64,000 nt of DNA from Platanthera guangdongensis (lineage: Eukaryota > Streptophyta > Magnoliopsida > Asparagales > Orchidaceae), in the NCBI GenBank assembly GCA_039583875.1, contig CM077159.1, forward strand, positions 1,758,812 to 1,822,811, given 5' to 3'. Under the pieces are notes generated by a model. That model was given only the letters and a program-made list of their open reading frames with translations. It was not told where the DNA came from and ran no database searches. Below, piece after piece: positions 11,616 to 23,814 of the stretch. The position numbers and the translations under genes were made by a program. Positions within the stretch are counted from its first letter, which is position 1, and each line of letters opens with the position of its first letter.

Positions 11616-14600
11616 GTAACATCCCATGTTACTTCTAGACCCCTCAACTTAGATTGGGTTAGGCATGGGGTGAGATTTGAGGAGACCAACTAGGTTTGAC
11701 CCCAGATAGTGGGTGGTAGCCATGTGGGGCCCACTATAAGACCATAGTCAAACTAGGTCAAACTAGCCTAAGGGGGACCCTAGCCACACCATGACCCCAC
11801 CACATTGCCCTAACCCTAAAGACAATCTAAGTGGACCCTAGGGTATGTCACTGGGTCAACATTTTGACCCCAGTTGACCAAGGTCAACCTTGGGCTTAAT
11901 TTGGTCAAACCCACACCCATAGGCCTAATTAACCTAAGTGGGGCACCCCCTTGACCCAAACCAAGTTGGGTGGTGCCACTAGACCCATTTCCACCAGGTG
12001 GGGTCAGTCCACCCACCATAGTTGACCAGTCAACCCCAAAAGTCAAATTGGTCAACAATTTGACCTAAGGAATGAAATGAAGGCCAAGTCATTCCCCTTG
12101 GACCAAGCCCACCAAAATTGGCCCATAGTCAGCCCAAGTGAACAAGACCAACCCTACCCCTCTAAATCAGGAGAGAGAATGCATGCAAGGGGGTAAAATT
12201 GGAAATTTTAGGAGAAGAGGAGAGAGAAAGAGGAATGAAGGAATGGTGGCCACATGGCCACCCCATCAGCTGACTTAGGCTGCCCAAAACCAAGTGGCTG
12301 ACCTCCCCTCTTCATTTCCAGCAGAATTCCAGAGCTGAGAGCCACATGGCAGCTGGGTGAAATCTCCAAAGCCCAAAACCGAGCTAGCATTGGAGATATC
12401 TCCACTTATAGCCCACCTCAGTCCAAACAGAGCTCACCATCAGCTTCAGAAGGCCGAGAGGAGTGGAATTCGACTACTTACTCATGGAGAACGGTGGAGA
12501 ATTGAACTTTCGGGGAGGAGCTCGCCGGCGCACCACCACCACGGCAAACCGCCGCCTGACCCGCAGCCAAGCCCCGATTATGGTGCGTTTCACTTCACCT
12601 CTACCCGCACTAGCTTCTTAGATCAAATAGGCGAGAGATCGGGCTCAATTGAGCCCGATGCCATGTGAGAAAATCGAGAGAATTCTAAGTTTCTGAAACC
12701 GCTCGGGATCGCCGTCGCCGCCGTCTTCCGCCGCCCCATCGCCGGGAAATGATAGCCACCACCACCGTGAAGGTGATGGCACCATTGGCCGGAGGTGGCG
12801 ACGTCTCAGCTGGCCGGAAACCGCCGGCAAAATCGCTCCAGGTCGGCTCGATCTCAGCCGTTGGCTGGAGGTAGACGATGAACAGATCCCGTCCGCTTTA
12901 CTTTAAGATTCGTGCATAGATATTAATATGAATTTAATTTAATAAATGAATAGTAACATTTCTGTCACATATATTCATCCCTCTTGCATGTGAAATTTAG
13001 GCCTCCTAGAGGCATTTCCAGACCTTAGACCCTCAATGAAAAATGTAGCCTAGGGTCTTACCTTTAAAATGCCACCATAAACATACATTTTGGAGTAGTG
13101 TACAGCCCTGTAGGACATTTCTCTTAGGACTGGTCCTAGACTAGGTCAAAAATTTTATTGGATGCCCTGGCCTCAATATTAGTCACCATGACCCCAAATT
13201 TTGGCTCATGCATGATTAGGGCTTACTTACCTCCTGCCAAAATTTAGGAATTTTTGGAAAATATTTTCCTATAGTTTTTGGTAAAATATCAAAATTTAAA
13301 TAAATGATATATATGGAGTTCTATTCCTCCCCATGGCCCCAAATTTTGGTGGTGGGTCAGTGGGGTCACCCTTGGTGCATGATAAAATTTTCAGCACCTT
13401 GGGTTCACTGCATGTTGGGTAATCCACTTGCATGTGCTAGCCTATGTTAAGGCTTGGTGTGCAAATAGCAAAAATGCAAATTGGTGAATTTAGCCCAATG
13501 GTTGCATGCAAGAATTATGAAATTAATTACAGTGGTTCATTAGGATAAAGTTCACCCCCCAAATTAATGAGGGAATTTTTGGGATCAAAATTCCATTTAT
13601 TGGAATTTATTTTCATTATAGCTATTTTGGAATTAAAATTGGAAAATAGGATTTACTCAAGTACAAATCCAAACAACTTTGCCAAGGCATAGATTACATC
13701 ACATTTGACTTAGGAAAATTATGATTCTCTGTTTTGAAGAACTTTGGAGTAGATACCCTAAATTTCCCATTTTACCCTTATCATGATAAATCTTGAAATG
13801 ATTGAATTACACCTCTGAAAAATTTGGAATTTATTCTACTATTATAAAATGTTGTTATTGGCTTATCATAAATTTCTCAGAATTTAATGGATGCATTACT
13901 TGTGTTAAATTAGTACAATGGCATTTTGGTAAATACCTTATATTGGAATCCCATAGGCCATCTTGCATTAAATGTTGGTGATTCTCTGCCAATAACCATA
14001 ATTTAGTGTCCTAAAAGCTCTGTAATTTTTCTGGAATTTTTGAGTATACAATGCTTATACTTCATTTGGAAAATGGATTATTTGTGGAATTGATATTAAA
14101 TTGAAAATGATAATAAATAATTTAAGGAAAATTATGAAATTCTGTAGGCAGTAATACCTTGTCAATATACATCTCAGGAAAAATTCCCTAGGTCAGTGGA
14201 TGCTTAATCAAAACCACTTCATGTGTAAAGTGACCTAGCATTTAAATTAAAAGAATTAATTAAATGATTATTTGGCCAAGAAAAATTAAGAGAATCCTTA
14301 GGGTAGTTCCCTTAGTCCATAATACCTTAGGATAAATAATTAGAGGCAAGATAGAGTTCAACATGAGTAACCCTGGTGGGTAGAGTTGTCTTAGTGAGGG
14401 ATTTAAAAGTGCAAGTCTTAGCTAGCAACTAGAGCGGGGATCGGCGGAAGACCGTCGGTTCCCGGTAATAACTTAAGTCACTAGGGTTATACTAAAGCAA
14501 TAAGGAGAGCTGGGAAGATACATGGGTAGCCATCAACTAAAATAAATATCCTTGCGAAAGGGAACGCTGGGCGTAATCCCAACACAGTTCCTAGTGCCCC

Positions 14601-16177
14601 TTGAGAGCCCTTCACAGGGAATACCGGGGGCAGTCCTGGGATTAACCTAAAATCTCTAAGTATAATAAACCGTAGGCAAGAGTAGTTTAATAGGTTAGGA
14701 CATTGTTGTACCTTCTCGCCCGTGTGGGGGCTGGAGAGATTCATGATATATGCTCACCCGTTTGGGGTTTGAGGGAGTTGACACAAAAGCACTGATGTGC
14801 GTTCTCACCCGGGTTTGGGTTTGAGGGATTCAGGACGGGTTTTTGTCCTGCGAGCGGAAGGCTCGGTATGAATTACTTGCATGTGCATAAATATCGTGGC
14901 GGGGCATGCGGTACTGGCCGTTCGTCACACCGATGGCAGTACGGTGCACCAGGCGGTTGTGGGAGTTAGAGGGGCCAGTGGGTTGTTTTACACTGCGGTC
15001 TGGAGGACGACCCCCGATAACACACATCCGACCCAACAAGACTGACGGGTTTGTCAGCAAAGTACGTACGCGAGACTCTAGAGTGCACCTTGGACGTGTA
15101 CAGAGGCGTATGAGAGGGGTCTAAGGCTTGGTAGTGTGTATACCGGTCTAGAAGCGGAGACGCCCGCTCCGCTGCTGCCGTAGCCACAGCGGTGGTACCC
15201 GAGAGTGATGCTAGCTCTCAAAAAGTGGGAACTAAAGGTCTGTGATCACAGAGTCGTTGTGTGTGAGTTGCACTTGCCTGCGCATAAAATTGCATCATAT
15301 CATTCATTCATATTAGGTCATACGCTTCATAGATTCTTATCATATAAATTAGTATGGGCTCTTTTATATGATAAGTTAAATTTCCTGGAAATCCTAACTT
15401 ATATATTTGTATGGGCATTTATATAAGTTAGGGTACGTTTGTGATGATAGCATAGTGGTAGCTTAGCTTATTTACTTGTTCCTACTGCTGCTTCTTTACT
15501 TTTTCATTACTGCACTACTTGTTACTTGTACCGTACATAGAATTGCTAGAGTAGAACTACAGTATTTATTACATCATTAGTTAGATATTGTCACCTGCTT
15601 CCACTTTGTTACCCCTTGTTGTCATCCGCTTCGTCCTCCCGCTCGGTGCCTAGGAGCTGCGGGGCGAGGTGCGGAGGAAACGACTTAGTCTTTTTGACTA
15701 ATGGTCGGTGACCAACTATTTTTAGGAGCCCGTGGAGATGGAGCACCAGCACGTCGAGGAGGCAGGGCATGAGGAGCAGATACCACTTCAGCAGACTACT
15801 ACCACTACTGTGCGTCCTCAGGTGGGACGAGTCTTGATGTTCTAGTTTAGCTTCCGCATTTACTATTTTGTGAGAGAGAGAGATTTGATGTACTGGGCAT
15901 AAGCCCTTTTTACTCTTTCTTCTGTACTTTTCTGTGGACTAGTGATGTACTATTCATTTCCTTTATATGATTGTACTATGACTTGTGGACTGATGACATT
16001 TTATACTCAGTTATACTTCTTATTTCTCATATTGGCCTACAGGTTTATGATCGTACTAGCCGGCAGAATCGGCGTGTTGCGGTATCGACTAACCCGTGAG
16101 TTAGTGCCACCGTAAGACGGCGGTTCTGGGCATAAGATCCGGTAGCCCTCCTTGGTAAGGGGGAGGGGGGTCTTACA
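11616..16177 (+). repeat. 3' LTR of element B
   Basis: This 4562-bp copy runs from TGTAACATCC to GGGTCTTACA and is followed by the GTAGG target duplication. It is nearly identical to the 5' LTR apart from scattered substitutions and small indels, plus a 118-bp deletion whose junction is near 14351. Confidence 0.93.
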
Positions 16178-16891
16178 GTAGGCTCGCACATCCAAACACC
16201 TTGTGCACTCAGGGCACATTATCGGTGAATCCTGACACTTCAGTGTCTTCACCACCACCCCCGGGATGGCAACAATGTGAGCATTTTAGCCTTTCTGACC
16301 ACTGTCTAAGGCTCCCGACTATGCCAACGGCCAGTCGCCTTTTCGGGTCTATCGCACCAAACCACATAGCCTAGGTCCGATTCCACTTGCCCGTAGCTCA
16401 CAACGCGTAGTACACCTTAAGACGTACGTACGGGCCAAGCTTCTCTCGAATCCTGACATTTCCAAACAATCACATAACCAGTTATGTTCAAGGCCGGTTC
16501 CCAGACTGCCAAGTTAGCAGAACAACGATTCCGCTCAGTTTTCTAGGTGTGCCTTGGAGTTAATCCTCAAGGATCCCTGCTGCAATCTACCGCGTAGAAA
16601 CCCGAAAACCCAAAGCACAGAGTCTTCTCCGGCAAACCATAACAAATGCAACATCATCGATCCAGACCAACATATCCGGGTATGCTTCACACACAATGCC
16701 AATGTCCGTACTTCGATTCCGGACTCTATATGCAACACAAGGGGGACTACTCCCGTCAACCCCAAGGAACACAGCACACTTGCCGCACACTCACGGGAGA
16801 GGGTTTTCCTATGCAAAAAGGAAGAGAGATTCACATGCTCAAGTAGGGAATCGTTACCCTTGTATTACGCTTTGCGCCATGGAATATTACA
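16178..16891 (-). repeat. 5' LTR of element A, 5' portion
   Basis: This is the continuation of LTR A after the B insertion. It begins with the GTAGG duplication. Its outer end at 16891 is inferred from TGTAAT on the minus strand, which mirrors the ATTACA terminus at 1473. Both parts together give an LTR of about 1.29 kb. The open frames inside it are short, overlap on both strands and look non-coding. The boundary is an inference, because the partner LTR and the target duplication lie outside the window. Confidence 0.5.
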
Positions 16892-17012
16892 CGAATAGAA
16901 GTCTTCGCAACAGGATTTCCTCTACGGATCCGCTCTCGGTTATCTAAACGGTACTCCTATGCTCCACCGGCGGCCAGAATCCTCCTCCTTTCTCCTCTCT
17001 CTAACTCCTTGA

Positions 17013-17548
17013 ATAAAATTTGTATCTGCTAAGGGTGAAGAAAAAGTAGATAGTAATAATTCCAATCAACCTGAAATTAAACACAAAAATAAGGAAAGAA
17101 GGAAGGATAATAAAATTAATATGCATAACAATGTTTAATAGATTTCGCCAAACTCAGATCGACAAAATATGGCTAGTTCATCGAACTCAAGTCGACGAAC
17201 TCTGAACGCAGATCTATATAATAATTATTCATCTTACTACGATCGACGAACTGTGTATGGTTCGTCGAGCAGAGGTCGACGAACTTCGGGCACCGAAAAT
17301 GACTATGTTCATTCTCTGAGCAGAGTTCGACGATCTTATCCTATTTCATCGAACTCTGGTCGACGAACACACAACTATTTGTCGAACCCAGTAAGTCTTA
17401 GTAAAAATCATAATTATGACAACAACTCTAATCAAACTAGGAAACCATTTAACCCACTTGTTGATTGGATAATTCCACCTATAAGATATCACCCATTAGG
17501 AGATAAATCACAACCTGAATTTTCTGTGATTTCAAGTTTTTCGTATTA
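17013..17548 (+). pseudogene. gag: Inverted C-terminal part of element C gag
   Basis: The plus strand reads IKFVSAKGEEK (17013 onward). After two stops near 17135 it continues through a repeat-encoded SSN..RR region (17169-17400) to FNPLVDWIIPPIRYHPLGDKSQPEFS. The same order occurs in the gag C-terminus of element J ([14 protein letters not shown] repeats, [26 protein letters not shown]). It lies head-to-head with the rest of the gag, which is on the minus strand, with the junction near 17548. It is non-functional as it stands. Confidence 0.75.
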
Positions 17549-18975
17549 GCAAAACTATTGAGAGATTCCTCAAGTTCTTTGGCCTCACATAGTTCAGTTT
17601 TTAAGCAATAATTTATTCACTAGCTAGTGTAAGTTCTTCTTTTAACTTGGTGTTTTCAGCAATCATAGTTTCTTGATTAGCTAATTTTTCCCGAAGTGTT
17701 TTGATTTCCTTTTCAGAATTTATTAAGTCAATGCACATAATCTTAAATTCAATTTTGAAATTATCAGAATTATAGTCAAAAGAGGACAATACCTGATCAG
17801 CTTCTGATTCAGAAGCTTCTTCATTGTCAGATGCATCTTCTTCATCTGATTGACTTCTGGAGGCATCAATGGCCATGAGGCAGACTTCCTTGGTCCTTGC
17901 CTCTTCTTCATCTTCACTGGATCTGGAGGATATGGATTCATCTTCAGTTTCACTCCAGGATTCAGCTATAAAGCCCTTCTCCTTCTTGTATTTGCTGGAT
18001 GAAGGCCTTGAGCCTTATTGTCCTCTAGAATCCTTTTCTCTTCTCCTTTCTTTCTTTTGATTTTCTGGGCACTCTGAGATGAAATGCCCAGGTTTCCTAC
18101 AGCCAAAGCATACTACTTCTTTAGTAGGGGTCCTATCATACCGTGGTTTATCATCTTGCCTGGTTGATTTCTTCCTGAAGTCTTTCCTTGCCATTTTATA
18201 AAATCTTTTGGCAAGCAGACTCATTAACTCTTCATTCACTGTTGAAGTTTCTATCTCTTCAGTAGCCCTGAATGCTAGGTTGTGTTCCTTCCTTGCTGGT
18301 GGAGGTGTCCTTTGCTCTACTTCTTCTCTGGATTTAATGAGCTGCTCATAGGACTTGAGCTTTCCCAAAAAGATTCAGTGGAAATCTCATTTAAGCTTCT
18401 GCCCTCCTTGATTGGCCAAATCCTTGAATCCCATGAGCTTGGGAAGCACATACGGATTTTGTCATCCACCTCAGTGAGAGTGACGTCCTTATCCAAGGTC
18501 TTCATCTCATTGATGATTGAGCTCAGCGTGTTGTACATATCTGCAACAGATTTTGCTTCCTCCTTCTTGAAGTTCTCATATTGGGATATGAGATTAGATC
18601 TTCTATCTTCCTATCATCAGCTGATCCAGCTACCATTAGGTTGAGAGAGTCCCATATGGCCTTAGCTGATGTGCATTCTGCCACTTTTTGGAAAATGTCA
18701 TCAGACATTGTTTGGGCCAGAATGTTCATGGCCTTGGCATCAACAACCTTGGCTTTCTTTTGTACTTAAGTCCACTCAGGTGGTGGAACTGCATTAGTGC
18801 TTGAAGCTACTGTAGATGTTGAGGCATTTGCTTGAGGAGGACCTATCAAAATAGAGTTGTAGATGTCCTCATCAATAGATTCATATATAATTTTATTCTT
18901 GCCTTCTAGATGGCAAACATATTTAGGATGCACAATGGAGGTCTGGTGCTTCCATTGTCTTTGTTTTATGCCATG
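17549..18975 (-). pseudogene. gag: N-terminal and middle part of element C gag
   Basis: Several frames read in series on the minus strand. They give a start similar to [13 protein letters not shown] of element J, and a capsid region with [29 protein letters not shown] and FPSSWDSRIWPIKEGRSLNE. A CCHC knuckle follows ([14 protein letters not shown], about 18110-18070). After it come an acidic Ser/Glu stretch and a coiled-coil segment ending ELEESLNSF at the inversion junction. At least four frame changes or stops break it. It is homologous over its length to the J gag. Confidence 0.8.
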
Positions 18976-19078
18976 CTTTGAATATAAACTTAATAGAAGT
19001 GAAAGTCAGATCTAACACAGGATCTTTTGGTTCAAGGGTTAGCTTGTACAATCAAAGGAAACTTTCTTTTATACCAAT

Positions 19079-20997
19079 TGAAAGTAAGGGTTAGATCTGA
19101 AATACTCTAGAGGGGGGGGGGGGTGAATAGAGTATCTGAAAACTTAAAACTTTTTGATGTAAATAAAAACAGACCTAAGATAAATTAATCTAGCACTATC
19201 ACATGCACAGCAAAATCTAACTATCATAGCCACAACAAGAACAAAAGAAAAAGTGCAACCAGATAACACAAGAATTTTATAATGGTTCCCCAACCTGGGT
19301 ACATCCACTCTTCTACCACCATGGTAGGAATCCACTCAGGTTTTTGATCAGGTGACTGCCACCAATGAGCTTTTGATCAGGTGCTAAAAAACTAACCCAA
19401 GTCTTTTGATCAGGAGAGTTGCAACCACGAATAACTTTTGAAGGTAGTTAAAGAACCCTTTTTACAGTGGGGGATGATAGAGTGATTATGTCTTCTCTTT
19501 CTCAAAATACAACTGAGAAGACTTAGTGGATATATGATGTTAGCAAAAGCTCCCCCTGAGATATTGAACTCAGGAAGATTTGAGCCTTGCTGCAGGGTGA
19601 GTAGGCCTTCAATATATCAGCCTTGACCAGCAGGTATCCAGGAGGTTCTTGACAGATAGAGTGTTTGTTGTCCTTTGAAGAATCCTGAGATTAAGAAGGA
19701 AGAAGACTCTTGATTTGAATGTATGTTCTTCTTCTTCAACTTGCTGTAATTTCACTGGTCAAGGGCTAGGGCTTCTTGTATCTTTACTGTGTTATTGCAT
19801 TGTGTATGTTGTTCTTTATGTTCAGACGAGAAGGAAGAAGAAAGGCCCTATGCACTGTGTTGTTGAAGAAAGAGGAAAAAATCCTTTTTATATTTTCCAT
19901 GAAATCTTCCTTCTGAATTTTGAATTTCGTCCTTCATTCAATGTTGATGGCTTGGAGAATATTTTCATTGATTAATTTACCCAACTGTACCATTGAAAAA
20001 TGAGAAGCAATAATCCTAATGAAGTCCATAATCAATGTTGCGTCTAACGGTAATATTCAGAGAATGTTAAGCATTGATTACTCAGGAATTATCGCAACAA
20101 AATAAGGGACAGAAGAGAGGAAAAGTCCATGGCTGGATCTGCACAGAGATAAGAATTCGTCAAGCTGGGTCCAGAGTTCGTCGAGCTTAGAAGATATATT
20201 CGTCAACCAGATAATAGTTGTTCGTCGACCTGACATCTAAGATCTTCGACCTGAGAATAGACAACTGCTTTCTCTGAACCTTGCCAATTCTGTGCATCAA
20301 GATCGTTGAGCTGAGAATCTAAGTTCGTTGACTGGAGTTCAGTGAAATGTTTCTTGGACTTTTAGAATGTTGAAGTAGAGTGTCCAGATATCGTCAACCT
20401 GAGAACTAGGATCATCGACCTGAGAACTAGTTTTGTCGAGCTAAGAACTGCTAAGTGCTACTTGATAAAACTTGTCAGGATTGTGGTCTAAGTTCGTCGA
20501 ACTGAGAACATGAATTCTTCGAATAAAATATGATTCTAGACTTAGAATATTTAAGTGTTTCTGGTCTTAAAATGTTGAAGTAGATGATCCAGAAATCTTT
20601 GACCTAAGATCCAAGTTCGTCGAGCTGATATTATAACTACGTCGACTGTAGTTCAGTGAGAAGAATTCTGGATTGGGAATGTTGAAGTATAGTGTCCATA
20701 GATCGCCGACCTAAGAACCATGTTCGTCGAGCTCAGCTCAGGGAATTTTCTTTGAGTTCGCCGAGCTGAGCACGACTATCATCGACCTGAGTTCGACGAA
20801 CGTCAAACTTATTTTTTGAGTCTTTAAGATTTCTCCAAGTCTTTAGTCTTTTGCAGTCTGTTAATGGCTGGTCCATGCAGTGTTGAATATAAGGATATGG
20901 CCTAGACTCTAGGACACACACATGACCGTAGCTATATATGTTGGGTCAAACATCCTAGTTTAGTGAACCTAGCCCAAATCCAACTAGGAATCCAACA
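19079..20997 (-). repeat. 5' LTR of element C
   Basis: This 1919-bp LTR starts TGTTGGATTCC on the minus strand (20997 downward) and ends in ...CTTTCA at 19079, next to the primer site. Near its 3' end is the hairpin ATACTCTA / TAGAGTAT with a 12-G loop (19102-19135). From about 20155 to 20810 it carries many copies of the TCGTCGA...TCGACGA type motif, a diverged form of the element J palindromes. Confidence 0.75.
20155..20810. repeat. Diverged TTCGTCGA-CTGAG repeat array in LTR C
   Basis: There are a dozen or so irregularly spaced copies of forms such as TTCGTCGAGCTGAG, TCGACCTGAGA and ATCGTCAACCTGAG. They relate to the palindrome ATCGTCGA-(CTGAG)-TCGACGAT seen in LTR J at 53763-54052. Spacing is uneven and the symmetry is partly lost. 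Confidence 0.65.
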
Positions 20998-21122
20998 AAG
21001 TATATTGCTTTTTATTTATCTTAGCGCAGGATGGAACGCGCCGGAAGTCGGCGAGCTGGGGGTTGGCGAACTGGGATGGTGTGCTGGGCCTATTTGTCAG
21101 CTTGACCCCAGATTTCTTTTTT

Positions 21123-21149
21123 TATAAATAGCCCCCCCCCCCCCCCCCC
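21123..21149 (+). promoter_or_regulatory. TATA box and C-run upstream of locus D
   Basis: A consensus TATAAATA (21123-21130) is followed directly by G and 18 C residues (21132-21149), and 94 bp later by the ATG of locus D at 21243. The spacing suits a plant core promoter with a short pyrimidine-rich leader. Its activity is an inference. Confidence 0.5.
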
Positions 21150-21242
21150 AACAACCCCGTACGCTGCCTTAACTACCTGCTTTTCCTCTCTCTTCCCGTG
21201 CCCCTTCTCTTTTGCACTCGCGCTCCACCTCCTTTTGCGAGC

Positions 21243-22430
21243 ATGGGCAAGACCAATACCGATATTGACGGCCGCACCAAATGTGCCCAGTATTTCAGAG
21301 ACTACTGCTTCTTTGAGGGACACACAAGCGAGGCCGAGCTCGCTGAATTTGTTGGAGACCACGTGCCGCCCGGCTTTGAAGCGCGCCGGCCCAGGGAGGG
21401 GGAAGCCATCAACTCTTTTTATGACGATGAACTCGCCTTCCTAATCTGCACTTTGAGGTGGGGTTGCGACTCCCCCACTGGCCGGAAATCCGCCAAATCT
21501 TGAAGTACTACGGCGCGGTGCCCGCGCAGCTGAACTTGAATGCCATCGCCATGATGGTGTGTTTGCGAGCTACCTCCGACGAGAGAGGATTGAGTTTAAC
21601 CTGACGATGTTTAGGAAACTCTTTTCTTATAAGGCGACGCTGGATGGCATTGCCTATTTCATGGGCTCGTTGATCAAGGTTTGCGAGATCACGAACAAGC
21701 TCCACAATTGGATGACGAAGATCGCCTTCATCAAGGGCGATCTCGGCAAGATCCCTTTTTTCCCCCAGCAGAAGGCCGAGGAGGTCTACCGCCCGCCTGC
21801 CATGTCAGGCTAGTATGCCAAGCTCCACAAGTTCTTCCTCCACAAGGACTTCAAGGTAGCCTTCCTACGAAGGGGCCTCGACTCACTCCGCCCCGTTCTG
21901 CCCGGCGAACGTATTGTTCTTTCCCCATTGCTGAGGTCGCTGATTTATCATGGAAATCCTATAATTTTTCCAATTTATTCAATGTAGGGGAGCGGCTAAT
22001 TCCCGTGAACCCGCCATTTACGGACTCGGGGTTGCATGCGGTTCCACATGCCCGCGAGAAGGCGACGGTGGCGGCGTGCCGCGACGAGGCGACTTTCTCC
22101 AAACCCTCCTCCACCAAGAGGCAACCTGAGGATGTGAGGTCGAGCTCGGCCCATCGTCAACAATTACCAAAAAAGATGAGGAGAGACATGGTGGTTCCTC
22201 AGGCAAAATAACGTCAACAACATCAATGAAGCCCCAAATACATGAGCTCACCCGAGTTCATACCCGATTGGTCGCTGGAGAGGCCGCTCAAGTTGAACAC
22301 CAGTAAGGGGAAGGAAGTTGACGAGACCCCTGCTCCTCCGCGGCGTCGTCTGCTCCTCCCACGGTGAAGAAGGCAGCTCGCAAGCCCGCCCCGCCGAAGG
22401 AACACCCCATCTTCGGCCTTGGGGGTAGGT
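21243..22430 (+). pseudogene. Locus D, part 1: 'putative gypsy-type transposon' family remnant
   Basis: From ATG 21243 the frame gives MGKTNTDIDGRT, an acidic N-terminus and FYDDELAFLICTLR. A shift near 21460 leads into GLRLPHWPEIRQILKYYGAVPAQLN and, onward, to FRKLFSYKATLDGIAYFMGS and a linker. There are stops at about 21813 and further shifts. The pattern of a PLHP-like helix (LRLPHWPEI), YYG and the 'pLnPNa' segment resembles the plant family named putative gypsy-type transposon (Pfam Transposase_28 type). That assignment is from memory of the family pattern and is tentative. The frame is cut at 22430 by element E and resumes after 28265. Function in transposition has not been shown for this family. 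Confidence 0.5.
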
Positions 22431-23750
22431 TGCTGGAGACTACGGCGCGCAACACCTTGAAGATGGCGCACTGACAAATGACTGTGAAGAGCATCGCCAT
22501 AATAGGCGTCCGGATCGCAAGCCGATTTATTAATAATTAATAATAATTGTTATCAAATTATTATTAATTATTAATCCATGCTTTGTGTGTTTTATTTTAA
22601 TAATTGCACTTTTATTTCATGTAATATGTACATTATGGTTATGAAATAAAATCAGGATGTATGTGTGTGTTTTATTATCATGTTTTCATATTTGGGCTGC
22701 ATGTAGCCAGTTGGAGTGTTGTTGTTGTAGCCTATATATAGGCATGTCCCCCCCTCTATTTGGAGAAGATTGAATGAAAAGAAATTTGAAAATCCTTACC
22801 TCTTGAAGCTTCCTCCTTCCTCATCTCTTGGCCGATCTTTCTCTTGCTCCCCCTTCTCTCTCCTTGGCCGCCGGCCACCTCTCATCCCCTCTCTCAAATC
22901 TCGGCTTTTCCTCCTCCCTCCCTCTTTCTCAAACCCGGCCACCACTTCTCTCCTACCCGAGCCACCATCCACAACTCCCAAGGCCGCCACCACTTCCTTT
23001 TCCCTCCAACAAGAGCCGACCACCCTAAACCTTCCCCCTACCCGAAACACCACCATCAGGACCAACCCAAGCTGCCTCCGCCCCCACCAACACAACCGCC
23101 ACCTTATTTCTCTCTTGCCATACTTGAAGATATTTACTTCCATATTAAGAAGATTTCGACGGGACTTTCCATTTCCAGCGTAACGCGACAAAGGCGGACG
23201 AATTTCACTCCTACCGGGGTGATTCCGGTGGAGCCGTTGAAGAACGATCCTCACCGAGTGAATCGGAATCATCCATTACGGTTGGGTAACGAGCCTTTCC
23301 ACTTTTGTGTGTTTCTTTCCTTAAATAATCTTGTGGTGGAATTTCTGGCATTAAATTTTGAAATCATTTCAAATTTCGTGATTAGCTTCAATTGTTTTGT
23401 GTTGTTTTCTTGATCGACTTAATTTCGTAAAGGTTTTGGCGAGCCCTCATTGTCATTTGTTAGGGGAGATCTACCTTTTCCAAATTCGTGATTATTTTCG
23501 GTAGATCTCTTTAGGTACAACCTTCGCTCTTCCGGATCCCATATTGGTCCTTTTTACCTCGATCGGATACCGGCCTATCGCCCTTATTTGATCTCGAAAT
23601 GGTTTGGCTACCCGTACGCTATCGTGAAATTGAATGAATGTGATAGCGTGGAGCGGCGTAGAACAATTGTGTGAGCGTAGAATTCATCGTGAAGAGATAG
23701 TCGTGCGTGTCTGTAGTTATAATTCGGCTCTAATGCGTACGTCTACATCA
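22431..23750 (+). repeat. 5' LTR of element E
   Basis: It starts TGCTGGAGAC (TGATGGAGAC in the 3' copy) and ends CGTCTACATCA. A TATATATAG box lies at 22733-22741, followed by a C-rich, splice-rich leader with Pro/Ser-coding shadows. High similarity to 26937-28260 over the full length defines it. Confidence 0.88.
22733..22741 (+). promoter_or_regulatory. LTR promoter TATA box, element E
   Basis: CCTATATATAGG is conserved at 22731 and 27240 in the two LTRs of E. In opposite orientation it also occurs in the LTRs of F (about 30420-30431 and 48653-48664). Conservation across diverged family members suggests the core promoter. Confidence 0.6.
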
Positions 23751-23770
23751 ATTTGGTATCAGAGGGAGGT
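23751..23770 (+). other. Primer binding site of element E
   Basis: ATTTGGTATCAGAGGGAGG follows the LTR end by two bases. TGGTATCAGAG is the initiator-Met-tRNA type primer site. Confidence 0.8.
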
Positions 23771-23814
23771 TCTCGTCAATTTTCTAATTGGCACTCCTCC
23801 CCCTCTTCAAATTA

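Larger units (their letters stand above)
2057..16177 (+). mobile_element. Element B: complete Tekay-like chromovirus (Ty3/gypsy)
   Basis: This is a full-length element of about 14.1 kb: 5' LTR (2057-6730), primer site, gag, probable intron, PR-RT, RH-INT with chromodomain, polypurine region and 3' LTR (11616-16177). It is flanked by the 5-bp duplication GTAGG and inserted into LTR A. The C-terminal chromodomain and the very long LTRs fit the Tekay/Del clade. LTRs differ mainly by indels, so insertion is not ancient. At least six frameshifts in gag, PR and RT mean this copy cannot make a complete polyprotein. Confidence 0.93.
16892..20997 (-). mobile_element. Element C: truncated Sirevirus-like Ty1/copia element
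   Basis: On the minus strand this has one LTR (20997 down to 19079), a degenerate primer site (TGGTATAA at 19070-19077) and a gag remnant (about 18975 down to 17549). It is joined to an inverted piece of the same gag (about 17013-17548, plus strand). No pol follows: the next recognisable sequence to the left is LTR A at 16891. The region 16892-17012 shows only a weak resemblance to upstream gag sequence. Protein similarity to the intact gag of J, and the shared G-run hairpin near the LTR end, place it in the same family as J. It is older than J, with several frameshifts. Confidence 0.75.

Noticed and set aside
22770..23183. Proline/serine-rich frames of 110-190 codons in both LTRs of element E.
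   Set aside because: They lie in the transcribed pyrimidine-rich part of the LTR, shift between copies (frames differ in the two LTRs), and have no domain.
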